A stretch of DNA of 64,000 bases from Nonomuraea africana (GCF_014873535.1 NZ_JADBEF010000001.1:7440001-7504000), one strand, 5' to 3'. Shown: positions 37,641 through 46,984, counted from the stretch's first letter. Translations and numbers: made by a program. Notes: generated from the letters alone by a model not told the origin.

Positions 37641-38096
37641 GTGAACGCGGACAGACCCGCGTGGGAACAGGCCAGCGCGGTGAGGGTCGTCTCGCCTGTC
37701 CAGCCCCGCAAACTGGCGAAGGTGCCCTTCGTCGAACTGGCGGACGGGCGACTGCAGGGCGTCGTGTCGAGCGGTTCCGACATCGAGCGGGTGTACGTCT
37801 CCTCGATCACCGCGGGGACGCTCACCATCAACTGCAGTACGAACAACAACCGCCCGTGCGGCGGGCTGAGGGGATCGGCGTGCAAGCACCTGCACGCCCT
37901 CCTCGACGAGGCGGTGCTGCAGTACGGCGTCGACAGGGTCGCGCGCTATCTCAGGGCCGAGGAGAACGCCCTCCTCAGCGGTCAGCCCGAGCCGGCGCCC
38001 GCGGCCATGGTGTTCAGCCGGTTCCTCCGGCACCTGGCCTACCTGGAGCTGCCCGAGTCCACCGTGCCCATCCCCGAGATGCATTGGTTCCGTTGA
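37641..38096 (+). CDS. SWIM-like zinc-finger protein, first gene of the cassette
   Basis: A 151-residue protein. A variant SWIM-type metal site is visible: INCSTNNNRPCGGLRGSACK followed by HLH, that is Cys-x7-Cys with a later Cys-x-His. Classic SWIM is CxC...CxH, so the first pair is stretched. An N-terminal beta-rich region (SAVRVVSPVQPRKLAKVPFV) precedes it and a helical tail follows. GTG 37641 has GGAGG nine bases upstream. Its stop overlaps the next start (TGATG). SWIM domains bind DNA or protein; this one probably supplies substrate recognition to the MoxR-VWA partners. Confidence 0.8.
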   Translation: MNADRPAWEQASAVRVVSPVQPRKLAKVPFVELADGRLQGVVSSGSDIERVYVSSITAGTLTINCSTNNNRPCGGLRGSACKHLHALLDEAVLQYGVDRVARYLRAEENALLSGQPEPAPAAMVFSRFLRHLAYLELPESTVPIPEMHWFR

Positions 38097-39352
38097 TGCG
38101 AATGGACGCTCCCCCGCAGGGAGTCGAAGAGGCCCTCGAGGTCGTGGCCGGGTTCGACGAGGCGCTGACGCACGGCTTCGCGAGGCTCGCGGGCGACCAG
38201 CTGAGGGACCTGGCGGGCGCGCTGGCCGGCACGCCGATCGGGCAGCGGGCGGCCGAGGCCGCCGAGAAGATCGCCGCGGGCTCGATCGCGGAGGAGCATC
38301 TGACCGCGCTGGCCGGTGGCCGCGCGGCGCTGCTCGGCGCGGTCCACGACGCGCTGCTGTCCCAGCTCGACACCGCCATGGGCAGGCGGCGGGCCGAACA
38401 CACCGCCGGCGACGGCGCCTCAGAGGCCGCCGCGGGTTGCAGGTCGTGGCTGGCCGAACTGGCGATCACCGGGTGGAAGGGCGTCGACCACGACCTCGTC
38501 TCCGCCTCGGCGCAGCCGATCGAGGCGCTGCTGTCCGGCCAGGGCACCCGCAGGCTGGCCGTCCTGCTCGACGGTCTGGCGGCCGAGCTGAGCGCGTCGT
38601 GCCCCGTCGCGACGATGGAGCGGCTGCCCCGGCGCAGATGGGCGGACCTGTGGTCGAGGGCGCTGCTGCTGTCGCAGGGCGGCTGGCCCGAGCCGGTCGT
38701 CGAAGAGGTGTCGGGGACGCTGCTGATCCTCGGCGTGGACGTTCAGGAGCACGGCACCGCCGTACAGGTGCAGGTGCACGGGGTGCTGGACGAGCGGCTG
38801 GTGCGCACGAGCGTGACCGTCGCGAAGGTCGACACCATCGTCGGACTGGCCGTGTGGCCGCTGCTGAGCGGTTATCCGAAGCTGGTCAGGGCGCTGGCCG
38901 AGCAGCGGGCCGTGGAGGTCAAGGACCTGCCGCTGCTGGGCGGCGGCGACCTCGTCTGGCACGAGGACAGGGCCACGCTCAAGGACCCCGTCGACCCGTT
39001 CGTGACGGCGAGGGTGGCGCTGGCAGGGGCCGTGGCGCCCGCCGTGCCCCCGCTGGAGCGGCACCCGGTGCGCATCGCCGAGCCGGTGCTGGTCGAAGGC
39101 GATCTGAGCGGCTATAACTTCGACCGGCTGACCGCCTCGGGCCCGATCACGGAAGACGTGCTCAAGGGCGCCTCCGCCTGTGTCGGGCTGATGAGGTGGG
39201 ACGGCGGGCAGTGGACCCTGCAGCCGCTCGCGGTGCGGAAGGGCAAGAAGCAGCCGCACAACGCCGAGCTGGCGCTCAGCCCCAAGGCCGCAAAGGCCGG
39301 CGACGCGGTGACGGTGCTCAAGGAGCGGGCAGGGCGGTTGCTGCGCAAATGA
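38096..39352 (+). CDS. uncharacterised protein, second gene of the cassette
   Basis: A 418-residue protein that I cannot assign. The first 170 residues look helical and Ala/Leu-rich (AEAAEKIAAGSIAEEHLTAL). The centre has LPRRRWADLWSRALLLSQGG and a beta-rich stretch (LLILGVDVQEHGTAVQVQVH, TVAKVDTIVGLAVWPLLSGY). A late FDRLTASGPITEDVLKGASA region precedes a basic Lys-rich end. No membrane segment, signal peptide or catalytic motif is apparent. Start and stop overlap its neighbours by four bases or so, so it is translated in step with the SWIM-like and VWA proteins. Confidence 0.85.
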   Translation: MRMDAPPQGVEEALEVVAGFDEALTHGFARLAGDQLRDLAGALAGTPIGQRAAEAAEKIAAGSIAEEHLTALAGGRAALLGAVHDALLSQLDTAMGRRRAEHTAGDGASEAAAGCRSWLAELAITGWKGVDHDLVSASAQPIEALLSGQGTRRLAVLLDGLAAELSASCPVATMERLPRRRWADLWSRALLLSQGGWPEPVVEEVSGTLLILGVDVQEHGTAVQVQVHGVLDERLVRTSVTVAKVDTIVGLAVWPLLSGYPKLVRALAEQRAVEVKDLPLLGGGDLVWHEDRATLKDPVDPFVTARVALAGAVAPAVPPLERHPVRIAEPVLVEGDLSGYNFDRLTASGPITEDVLKGASACVGLMRWDGGQWTLQPLAVRKGKKQPHNAELALSPKAAKAGDAVTVLKERAGRLLRK

Positions 39353-40566
39353 GCGACGAGAACAGGCGGCAGGTCCTCTACTGGCGCCTCATGGCCCGGC
39401 TGTTCGAGCCGGAGGAGCAGCCCTCGCTCGAGGCGGCCAGCGTGGCGATCGTGGAGGACATCGGCCTGCCCGCCGCGCTCCTCGACCCCTCGGTGTCGAT
39501 GGACAACCTGCTGCAACGCTTCCCCGAGATCGACCTGGAGGACCCGGACCCCGTCCGCAGGGCCGCCGTGGTCTCCAAGCTGCTGCTCAACGTCTTCAAC
39601 ACCGGTTCGGGGACGGTCACCGCCACCCAGCTGGCCACCTGGAAACGCGACGCCGCGTGCTTCCAGCAGGTGATGGGCGAGGGCCACGGCCTCCAGGAGA
39701 TCGAGGCCGACCTGGTCAAGCGCATGCACCTGCGCGAGGTCCTGGCCGATCCGAAGCTGGCCGGACAGCTCACCCCCAGCATGTCGCTCATCGAGCAGCT
39801 GCTGCGCGACAAGGCCAACCTGTCGGGCATCGCGCTGGCCAACGCCAAGGCGCTGATCCGCAGGTTCGTCGACGAGGTCGCGCAGGTGCTGCGCACCCAG
39901 GTCGAGAAGACCAGCTCGGGCGTGATCGACAGGTCGGTGCCGCCGAAGCGGGTCTACCGCAACCTCGACCTCGAGCGGACGATCTGGAAGAACCTCACCA
40001 ACTGGAGCCCGGAGGACGAGCGGCTCTACGTGGACAAGCTCTTCTACCGGCAGACGGCGAAGAGAACCACCCCGGCCAAACTCATCGTGGTCGTCGACCA
40101 GTCGGGCTCGATGGTCGACTCAATGGTCAACTGCACGATCCTGGCCTCGATCTTCGCCGGGCTGCCCAAGGTGGACGTGCACCTGATCGCCTATGACACC
40201 CGCGCCCTGGACCTCACGCCGTGGGTGCACGACCCGTTCGAGGTGCTGCTGCGCACCAACCTCGGCGGCGGCAACGACGGTCCCGTCGCGATGGCCATGG
40301 CGCGGCCGAAGATCACCGATCCGCGCAACACCGTCATGGTGTGGATCTCGGACTTCTACGAGTTCGACCGGTCGCAGCCGCTCTACGAGGGCATCGAGGC
40401 CGTCCACCGGTCGGGGGTGAAGTTCATCCCCGTAGGCTCGGTGAACAGCTCGGGCCAGCAGAGCGTCGACCCGTGGTTCCGGAAGAAACTCAAGGACCTC
40501 GGCACGCCGGTTATTTCCGGACATATCCGCAAACTCGTCTTCGAGCTCAAGAGCTTCCTCGCCTAG
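39349..40566 (+). CDS. VWA-domain protein, third gene of the cassette
   Basis: A 405-residue protein. The N-terminal half is helical, with ANAKALIRRFVDEVAQVLRT and KTSSGVIDRSVPPKRVYRNL. The C-terminal half is a von Willebrand A domain whose MIDAS opens LIVVVDQSGSMVDSMVN (Asp250). It continues with HLIAYDTRALDLTPWVHDPF, NLGGGNDGPVAMAMA and VMVWISDFYEF, which supply the Thr/Asp metal ligands or their equivalents. It overlaps the previous gene (ATGA) and precedes the MoxR gene by nine bases. VWA partners of MoxR ATPases (ViaA, CbbO, NorD) carry the substrate-facing role. Confidence 0.92.
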   Translation: MSDENRRQVLYWRLMARLFEPEEQPSLEAASVAIVEDIGLPAALLDPSVSMDNLLQRFPEIDLEDPDPVRRAAVVSKLLLNVFNTGSGTVTATQLATWKRDAACFQQVMGEGHGLQEIEADLVKRMHLREVLADPKLAGQLTPSMSLIEQLLRDKANLSGIALANAKALIRRFVDEVAQVLRTQVEKTSSGVIDRSVPPKRVYRNLDLERTIWKNLTNWSPEDERLYVDKLFYRQTAKRTTPAKLIVVVDQSGSMVDSMVNCTILASIFAGLPKVDVHLIAYDTRALDLTPWVHDPFEVLLRTNLGGGNDGPVAMAMARPKITDPRNTVMVWISDFYEFDRSQPLYEGIEAVHRSGVKFIPVGSVNSSGQQSVDPWFRKKLKDLGTPVISGHIRKLVFELKSFLA

Positions 40567-40575
40567 GAGACCCCT

Positions 40576-41685
40576 GTGCTGCGCGCCCCCGCTGAATCCA
40601 AGTACGCCGACGAGCTCGACTACCTGGAGTCGATCGACAAAGGACCCAAGCCGTTCTCCTGGCGGCTCAGCCCCCGCATGGTGCGGATCTTCGTGCTCGG
40701 CTCCGAGCGCGCCGACGGCCTCGACCGCGAGATCCCGCAGAAGTGGTTCGGCGACCGCAGCTTCGTCGAGCGCAGCATCGTCACGCTGGCCTCCGACCGC
40801 GGCCTGCTGCTGATCGGCGACCCCGGCACCGGTAAGAGCTGGCTCGCCGAGCTGCTCGCCGCGGCCATCAGCCGCAACTCCACCCTGGTCGTGCAGGGTA
40901 CGGCCGGCACCACCGAGGACCACATCAAGTACTCGTGGAACGTCTCCATGGTCATCGCCAAGGGCCAGTCCCGCGAGTCGATGATCCCCTCGCCGATCAT
41001 GACGGCGATGGAGCAGGGCGTGATCGGCCGCTTCGAGGAGCTGACCAGGTCCACCAGCGACGTGCAGGACGCGCTGATCTCCATCCTCTCGGAGAAGTAC
41101 GTCTCCATCCCCGAGCTGGGGGAGAACGACGACAACATCGTCTTCGCCCAGCCCGGCTTCTCCATCATCGCCACCGCCAACAGCCGCGACAGGGGCGTCA
41201 ACGACCTGTCCTCCGCGCTGAAGCGGCGCTTCAACTTCGTCCGCATCCCGGTGGTGACCAACAAGAAGAGCGAGGCGGAGATCGTCCGCTTCCGCACCAC
41301 CGAGCTGCTGCGCCGCCACCAGATCGAGCTCGATGTGCCGCCCACGCTGCTCGACATCCTCCTGCAGAGCTTCGCCGACCTGCGCGCCGGCGCCGCCTCC
41401 GCCACCAGCGACGACCAGAAGCTGGAGTCCGCGCTGTCGACGGCCGAGCAGATCGGCGTGCTGGAGGACGCGATCCTGCACAGCCAGTTCTTCGGCGACA
41501 GCACGCTGCGGGCCGCGACGCTGGCCGGCTCGCTGGTCGGCTCGCTGGCCAGGCGCACCCCCGAGGACCTGGCGATCCTCAACAAGTACTGGCACGGAGT
41601 CGTCGAGCCGCGCAGCAAGAAGGAAGGCGGCGAGTGGCCCGAGTTCCTCGAGGGCGGTCGTCAGGCGATCGCCACGCTCTCATGA
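40576..41685 (+). CDS. MoxR-type AAA+ ATPase, fourth gene of the cassette
   Basis: A 369-residue AAA+ protein. Walker A is LLIGDPGTGKSWLAELLAAA (residues about 78-97). The PS-II-like insert and sensor I region read PGFSIIATANSRDRGVNDLS, and the arginine finger/sensor region is SSALKRRFNFVRIPVV. An insertion helix set (VQGTAGTTEDHIKYSWNVSM) is typical of MoxR. The GTG at 40576 follows AGGAG. It overlaps the next gene by ATGA. It should remodel or activate a client together with the VWA protein. Confidence 0.93.
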   Translation: MLRAPAESKYADELDYLESIDKGPKPFSWRLSPRMVRIFVLGSERADGLDREIPQKWFGDRSFVERSIVTLASDRGLLLIGDPGTGKSWLAELLAAAISRNSTLVVQGTAGTTEDHIKYSWNVSMVIAKGQSRESMIPSPIMTAMEQGVIGRFEELTRSTSDVQDALISILSEKYVSIPELGENDDNIVFAQPGFSIIATANSRDRGVNDLSSALKRRFNFVRIPVVTNKKSEAEIVRFRTTELLRRHQIELDVPPTLLDILLQSFADLRAGAASATSDDQKLESALSTAEQIGVLEDAILHSQFFGDSTLRAATLAGSLVGSLARRTPEDLAILNKYWHGVVEPRSKKEGGEWPEFLEGGRQAIATLS

Positions 41686-44333
41686 GCCCTTTCGACCCGC
41701 TGCGCGAGCAGCTCGCGAGCGCGGCGGCGGCCTTCGGCGCCGGCCTGGTCGACGACGTGGAGCAGGCGCTCCAGGCCGAGCTGGAGATCTTCCCCGTCTG
41801 CCACCACTCGCCCGCCTCCGCGCTCGCGATGGCCCGCAGGCTGAGGGAGAAGCAGCCCAAGGTCATCTACCTGGAGCTGTGCGAAGACCTGCGGCCCGTC
41901 CTCGACGAGCTGCGCAACTGCCGCCTGCCCGTGGCGCTGCAGGCCTTCGCCACCGAGATCGACGGCTTCCCCGCCGAATGGGCGCCGCTGAGCGTGATCG
42001 CGCCGATCACCGAGTCGTCGGCGGAGTACCAGGCCATCGCCTACGCCCTCGACACGCCCGGCGTCGAGATCGTGCTCGTGGACCGCTCGGTCGACCATGT
42101 CTTCCAGTGGTCGCCGCGCGAGCGGGGCGAGGCCGTCGGCGTCGAGATCGGCGACCTGCGCCCGCGCTTCGCCGAGCTGGAGGAGCACCTGCTCCACCAC
42201 GGCAAGGTGCGTCACTGGTCGGAGTGGTGGGACCAGTACGTCGAGCAGCCCCTCGTCGGCGCCGACTACGACACCTACCGCCAGGTCATGGTGCTGATCG
42301 GCAGCCTGTTCAGGCGCCTGCGGCCCGAGGGCAACGAGATGGACGAGGACCGCGAGCGCTACATGTGGACGCGCATGCGCGAGCACCTCGCCGCCACCGG
42401 CGCCGACCCCGACACCTGCCTCTACGTGTGCGGCGCCTTCCACGCCGCCAGCCCCGTGATGGGCGAGCACCTCGACATCACCCCCCGTACGGCGACCCGC
42501 TGGCTCTACGGCCTCATTCCCTCCAGCCACTCGGCGATCGAGGAGCAGTTCGGCCTGGCGCCGGGCTCGGTCTCGATCGCCGCGGCGACCTGGAGCAAGG
42601 CGGTCAAGCGCGGCGGCGTCACGCCGTACCAGCTGGGGAGCAAGAGCAAGGGCCGCGCCCTGCCGCCGCCCGCGCCCCTCGAGAAGGACGACAGGCTGTC
42701 GGGCTTCCTGGCCCAGCCGCCCTCTCTCGACGGCTTCGACGAGGCCGAGCTGCTCGGCTGGTGCGTCGACATCGTCAGGCTGGCCCGCCGCAACGGCTAC
42801 CTGGCCAGCACGGCCGACGCCATCGCGGTCTACGAGACCTCCATCCTGCTGGCGGGGATGCGGGGCAGGAAGCGGCCCACGCCGTACGACTTCCAGGACG
42901 CCGCGGTCACCTGCATCGAGAAGGACGTCGTGCCGGGCAGGCGCGACGTGCGCCGCCTGTGCGAGATCATGCTGGGCGGCGACCGGATCGGCCAGGTCGG
43001 CTACGACTCGCTGCCGCCGCTGGCCCGCGACGTGCTCGACCGCCTGGAGCCGCTCGGGCTCGACCTGCAGAAGCGCACCCTGTCCAGGGCGCTGATGAAC
43101 CTCGACCTCGACCCCGAGCTGGCGCCCTGCTCCGACCTGCTGTGGATGCTGCGCTACCTGCTGCCCGACGGGGCGGTGAAGCCCATCATGGGCTCGCGCA
43201 GGCTGGGGGAGCGGTCGATCCAGGAGAGCTGGGACCTGTGGCTCGGCAAGCACCAGCGTGAGCTGATCGAGCTCGGCTACGAGGGCGTGACCATCGAGCA
43301 GGTTATGGAGCAGCGGCTGCGCCGCGCCGCGTGGGACCCGAAGGCCACGGCCGCCGTGGTGCTCGGCGCGGTGGAGGACTCCATCCTGTTCCTCGGCAGC
43401 CGCAGATTCACCGACGAGCTCGGGGCACGGGCGGTGGAGCTGCTGTCGGCCGAGCGGACCGTCGACGACGCGCCCGAGGTGCTGCGCAGGATCAGGCGGC
43501 TGCTTGCGCACTACCGGTCGGCCGGCGACGGGCTGCCGAGCTGGTGCGAGGCGTTCGTCACGGCGGGCTACGCGCACTACTGCACGCTCCTGCCGACGGC
43601 CTTCGTCGACGAGGAGACGGGCGTCCGCCAGGTGGGCGCGATGCTCGGCTTCCTGTTCACCATGGAGAGCCTGGCGATCTCGCTCGGCTGCGACCGGGCC
43701 CAGCTCGAGATCGCGGTACGGCAGTCGCATCCCGAGGCGCCCGCGAAGGTGGCGCTGGTGTGGGCGGCGCAGTTCCAGCTCGGCCTGCTGACCATGGCGG
43801 AGCTGCGGTCGCTCTGCGACGACCTGCTGAACAACCCGCTCGTCGTGCCCTCGGTGCCGCTCTACATCACCGGCTTCGTCCAGGCGCTCGAGCCGGCTCC
43901 CGTGCTGACGCCGTTCGTGGTGGAGGTCCTGTCGGGTGCCTTCGGCAGGCTGCCCGACGACGTGCTGCTGCCCTGGCTGCCGAACCTCATCACGACGCTC
44001 CGCAAGGAGGCCCCCGAGCTGGTGCCCACGCTGGTGCGCGAGGCGGGTCTGACCTTCCCCGCGAGCCTGGCCGCCGTCGACGCCTGGGTGCCGCCGTGGT
44101 CGGCCACGCGGGCAGGGAAGAGCGCGACGGCCGCGGCTCCCGTGGCGGCGGGTCCCGTCACCGACCTGCTGGCGGCCCATCCCGCGGCGACCGACGCCGT
44201 CGCGGCGCTCCTCGGCTGCGCGGGCGAGTGGCAGAGCGGCGGCGCGGAGCCCCGCGGCCCGGAGCACGTCGAGATCGCCGCCCTGCTGAAGGCGCATCCC
44301 GAGACAGCCGACGCCGTCGCGGCCCTGCTCTAG
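41682..44333 (+). CDS. DUF5682-like large protein, fifth gene of the cassette
   Basis: An 883-residue soluble protein. Near residue 36 it has FPVCHHSPASALAMARRLRE and KVIYLELCEDL, and near residue 246 CLYVCGAFHAASPV. These resemble the H-x-P/E and GxxH motifs that DUF5682 shares with TraB/EreA-like proteins, where His and Glu form a putative active site. The remaining 600 residues are helical and repeat-like, ending in two similar segments (LLAAHPAATDAVAALLG and LLKAHPETADAVAALL). It is translationally coupled to the MoxR ATPase. The catalytic activity is inferred only; the protein may be the effector of the cassette. Confidence 0.82.
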   Translation: MSPFDPLREQLASAAAAFGAGLVDDVEQALQAELEIFPVCHHSPASALAMARRLREKQPKVIYLELCEDLRPVLDELRNCRLPVALQAFATEIDGFPAEWAPLSVIAPITESSAEYQAIAYALDTPGVEIVLVDRSVDHVFQWSPRERGEAVGVEIGDLRPRFAELEEHLLHHGKVRHWSEWWDQYVEQPLVGADYDTYRQVMVLIGSLFRRLRPEGNEMDEDRERYMWTRMREHLAATGADPDTCLYVCGAFHAASPVMGEHLDITPRTATRWLYGLIPSSHSAIEEQFGLAPGSVSIAAATWSKAVKRGGVTPYQLGSKSKGRALPPPAPLEKDDRLSGFLAQPPSLDGFDEAELLGWCVDIVRLARRNGYLASTADAIAVYETSILLAGMRGRKRPTPYDFQDAAVTCIEKDVVPGRRDVRRLCEIMLGGDRIGQVGYDSLPPLARDVLDRLEPLGLDLQKRTLSRALMNLDLDPELAPCSDLLWMLRYLLPDGAVKPIMGSRRLGERSIQESWDLWLGKHQRELIELGYEGVTIEQVMEQRLRRAAWDPKATAAVVLGAVEDSILFLGSRRFTDELGARAVELLSAERTVDDAPEVLRRIRRLLAHYRSAGDGLPSWCEAFVTAGYAHYCTLLPTAFVDEETGVRQVGAMLGFLFTMESLAISLGCDRAQLEIAVRQSHPEAPAKVALVWAAQFQLGLLTMAELRSLCDDLLNNPLVVPSVPLYITGFVQALEPAPVLTPFVVEVLSGAFGRLPDDVLLPWLPNLITTLRKEAPELVPTLVREAGLTFPASLAAVDAWVPPWSATRAGKSATAAAPVAAGPVTDLLAAHPAATDAVAALLGCAGEWQSGGAEPRGPEHVEIAALLKAHPETADAVAALL

Positions 44334-44341
44334 CCTGCCTG

Positions 44342-44371
44342 GCGCGGCCTCAGCGGGAGGTGAGGCCGCGC
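44342..44371. terminator. bidirectional terminator between the cassette and the MFS gene
   Basis: A perfect 11-bp inverted repeat (GCGCGGCCTCA and TGAGGCCGCGC) with an eight-base loop. It starts eight bases after the DUF5682-like stop and includes the stop codon of the convergent transporter gene. There is no T-run. Confidence 0.65.
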
Positions 44372-45564
44372 ACCCCCGGCGACAGCAGCGCGGCCAGCCC
44401 GCAGACCACCACGATCACCGCGCAGCCGACCAGCGCGGGCCCGGGACCGATCACGACGGCGACGGGGCCCGCCACCAGCAGGCCGATCGGGCCGAACATC
44501 AGCGATCCCAGCGCGTCGTAGGAGCTGACCCGCGACAGCGACTCGGCCGGGATCTCCCGCTGCATCGTGGTCTGCCACAGCACCCCGAAGACGTCCATGC
44601 TGACGCCCATGACCACCGCGCCGAGCACCACCGTCCACAACGGCGCGCCCACCCCCAGCAGCAGGTACGGCAGCGCGGTGGGCAGCGTCAGCAGCGTCCC
44701 GAGGAAGATCGGCCGCTTGGGCCGCAGCCGCATCGCGACCACCACCCCGCCGATCATCCCGACCGCCTCTCCCGCCAGCACGGCCGACCACGCGGGCGCC
44801 CCGCCGAGGCTCTGCTTGGCCAGCAGCGGGCCGAGCACGCCGTGCGCCGCCTGCATGGCCATCACCAACACGGAGAACTGGGCGACGACCACCCACAGCC
44901 ACTGACGGGAGATGAACTCCCTCCAGCCGTCGCGCAGGTCGGCCAGCACCGAATGCCGCTTCTCCGCCAGCCGTTCGTTCGGCTTCAGCCGCAGCAGCGC
45001 GATGAGCCCGGCGCCGGTGGCGAACATCACGCCGCTGACGACCAGCGCCCAGCCGCCGCCGATGAGCGCCACGGTCGCCCCGCTCAGCACCAGTCCCAGC
45101 ACCCTGGCCGAGTTGGCGCCGAGGCCGAGCAGCGCGTTGCCGGTCTGCAGGCGCTCGGGCGGCACGACGTCCGGGACGATGCCGGCCAGCGCGGGCCACA
45201 TGATCGCCACCGCGATGCCGCTGATCGCGGCGACGACCACCAGCGCGGGCAGTGGCGTCCAGTGGGTCAGCAGCATCGCCCCGAGAGCGGAGAAGGCCAC
45301 CGCGCTCATCGCGTCCGCCGCGACCATCACCCTGTTCCTCGGCAGCCGGTCCGCGATCACACCGCCGATCAGCATGAACACCACCATCGGCACCGCCTCG
45401 GCGGTCAGCACGACCGACAGCGTCGTGGCCGTGGCGCCGGGCAGCTCGAGGATGCCGAAGGCCAGCGCGACGGGCGCGAAGGAACTGCCGAGGACCGAGA
45501 CGGTCCTGGCCGAGAACAGCAACGCGAAACGCTGGTCGCGAAGCAGGCCGAGATCCCCCGCCAT
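44350..45564 (-). CDS. MFS transporter (drug-exporter type)
   Basis: A 404-residue transporter with about twelve membrane segments. Family features include LGSSFAPVALAFGILELPGA in helix 1, the loop 2-3 motif GGVIADRLPRNRVMVAADAM, and GALGSLMF-like YDALGSLMFGPIGLLVAGPV near the end. It belongs to the enterobactin/macrolide-exporter-like group. ATG 45564 is preceded by a run of G. It lies 14 bp downstream of the MocR gene, which is read in the same direction, so the two may share a transcript. Confidence 0.88.
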   Translation of the reverse strand: MAGDLGLLRDQRFALLFSARTVSVLGSSFAPVALAFGILELPGATATTLSVVLTAEAVPMVVFMLIGGVIADRLPRNRVMVAADAMSAVAFSALGAMLLTHWTPLPALVVVAAISGIAVAIMWPALAGIVPDVVPPERLQTGNALLGLGANSARVLGLVLSGATVALIGGGWALVVSGVMFATGAGLIALLRLKPNERLAEKRHSVLADLRDGWREFISRQWLWVVVAQFSVLVMAMQAAHGVLGPLLAKQSLGGAPAWSAVLAGEAVGMIGGVVVAMRLRPKRPIFLGTLLTLPTALPYLLLGVGAPLWTVVLGAVVMGVSMDVFGVLWQTTMQREIPAESLSRVSSYDALGSLMFGPIGLLVAGPVAVVIGPGPALVGCAVIVVVCGLAALLSPGVRGLTSR

Positions 45565-45578
45565 GATCCCCCCAGGTA

Positions 45579-46955
45579 TCAAAGGGACAATCGTCTCACC
45601 CGGAGCGCGGGGATGAGCCGCCGCAGTCCCTCGTCGATCCGCTCCAGCGGGATGGCGCCGTAGCCTAGCACCACGCCCTGTTCGGGTGGCCCCGCGTAGT
45701 AGCTCGCCAGGCTCTCGACCGCGACCTCCGGCGCGCGAGCCGGGTCCACCTCGCCCTTCGCGCACAGGTGCAGGCCGGCCGCCGAGGGCACCAGGTCGAG
45801 GTGCTCGCGCAGGAACCCGGCGATCAGCGCGTGCCTGGCGGCGTACTGCCTGGTCGCCTTGCGCACGTGCCTGGCCAGCAACCCCTCGTCGATGAACCTG
45901 GCCAGGGCCGCCTGCGCGGTCGTCTCGCTGTGCCAGTCGGTCAGCTGCTTGGCGACGCGCAGCGCGGGCTGCAGCGAGGCGGGGGCGATGAGGAAGCCGA
46001 GGCGCAGCATCGGGGCGAGGGTCTTGGAGAAGGAGCCGACGTAGACGACCCTGCCGCTGCGGTCCAGGCTCTGCAACGGCTCCAGCGGGCGGTCCTCGAA
46101 GCGGAACTCGCTGTCGTAGTCGTCCTCGATCACCACGGCGTCCCGCTGCCGTGCCCAGGCCAGCAACGCCGTACGGCGGGCCAGCGACATCGGCGTGCCG
46201 AGGGGGAACTGGTGCGAGGGCGTGACGTAGACCAGGCGCGCCGTGCGCGGGATGGCCGTGACGTCCAGGCCCTCGGCGTCGACGGGCACCCCCGCCACGC
46301 GCGCGCCGAGCGAGCGGAACAGCCGTCGCGCGGGTGGATAGCCCGGCTCCTCCACCGCGACGCAGTCACCGGGCTCGATCAGCACCCTGCCGACCAGGTC
46401 GAGCGCCTGCTGGGCACCCTGCGTGACGATCACGTCGTCGAGCGCCGCCCTGATCGAACGCGAGAGGACGAAATAGCGGGCGATGGCGACGCGCAGCCCT
46501 TCGTGACCCTCGGGAGGGAGGTACCCGGCCGCCCGCACCCGCAGCTCGCGGCTGACCAACCGCCGCCAGGTCTCCAGCGGGAACAGGGCGAGGTCGGGCA
46601 GCCCCACTCTGAAGTCGAACGCGGGCGCGCCCCCCGACGTGATCGGCGGGATCTCGGTCCAGATCCGGCGCGGCCGCACGCCGCCCTGCGGCGCCCTGCG
46701 CCGCAGGGCGGGCCTGACCGGCGCGCTGACGAACGTGCCCGCGCCCGCCCTGCCCTCCAGGAAGCCGTCGGCCGTCAGGCGTTCGTAGGCGACGGCCACG
46801 GTGTTGCGGGCGACGTCGAGGCTGCGGGCCAGCTCGCGCGTGGGCGGCAGCCGCTCGCCCTTCCTGAGCCGTCCGTCCAGAATGGCGTCGCGAAGCTGCC
46901 GATAGATCTGCGCGGCCAGGTCAGCTCTGCCCGCGAGGCTGATGTGGAAGTCCAT
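45579..46955 (-). CDS. MocR/PdxR-type regulator (GntR-aminotransferase fusion)
   Basis: A 458-residue fusion. The N-terminal GntR winged helix reads LAAQIYRQLRDAILDGRLRK, GERLPPTRELARSLDVARNT. The C-terminal fold-type I aminotransferase has AVVIEDDYDSEFRFEDRP and YVGSFSKTLAPMLRLGFLIA with the PLP lysine. MocR proteins sense PLP or an amino compound. It diverges from an MFS gene at 47054 and has another MFS gene downstream, so export may be its target. An inverted repeat lies just upstream of its start. Confidence 0.92.
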   Translation of the reverse strand: MDFHISLAGRADLAAQIYRQLRDAILDGRLRKGERLPPTRELARSLDVARNTVAVAYERLTADGFLEGRAGAGTFVSAPVRPALRRRAPQGGVRPRRIWTEIPPITSGGAPAFDFRVGLPDLALFPLETWRRLVSRELRVRAAGYLPPEGHEGLRVAIARYFVLSRSIRAALDDVIVTQGAQQALDLVGRVLIEPGDCVAVEEPGYPPARRLFRSLGARVAGVPVDAEGLDVTAIPRTARLVYVTPSHQFPLGTPMSLARRTALLAWARQRDAVVIEDDYDSEFRFEDRPLEPLQSLDRSGRVVYVGSFSKTLAPMLRLGFLIAPASLQPALRVAKQLTDWHSETTAQAALARFIDEGLLARHVRKATRQYAARHALIAGFLREHLDLVPSAAGLHLCAKGEVDPARAPEVAVESLASYYAGPPEQGVVLGYGAIPLERIDEGLRRLIPALRVRRLSL

Positions 46956-46961
46956 CTTGGC

Positions 46962-46984
46962 CCAATCAGATGGCTAAGAATTGG
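46962..46984. promoter_or_regulatory. probable MocR operator
   Basis: CCAAT and ATTGG arms 13 bases apart, between the MocR start and the divergent transporter gene. An additional TTGGCCCAAT overlaps the left arm. Confidence 0.5.

Noticed and set aside
41661..44297. 878-residue open frame antisense to the DUF5682-like gene
   Set aside because: It is an Ala/Arg/Gly/His-rich shadow frame typical of third-position GC bias.
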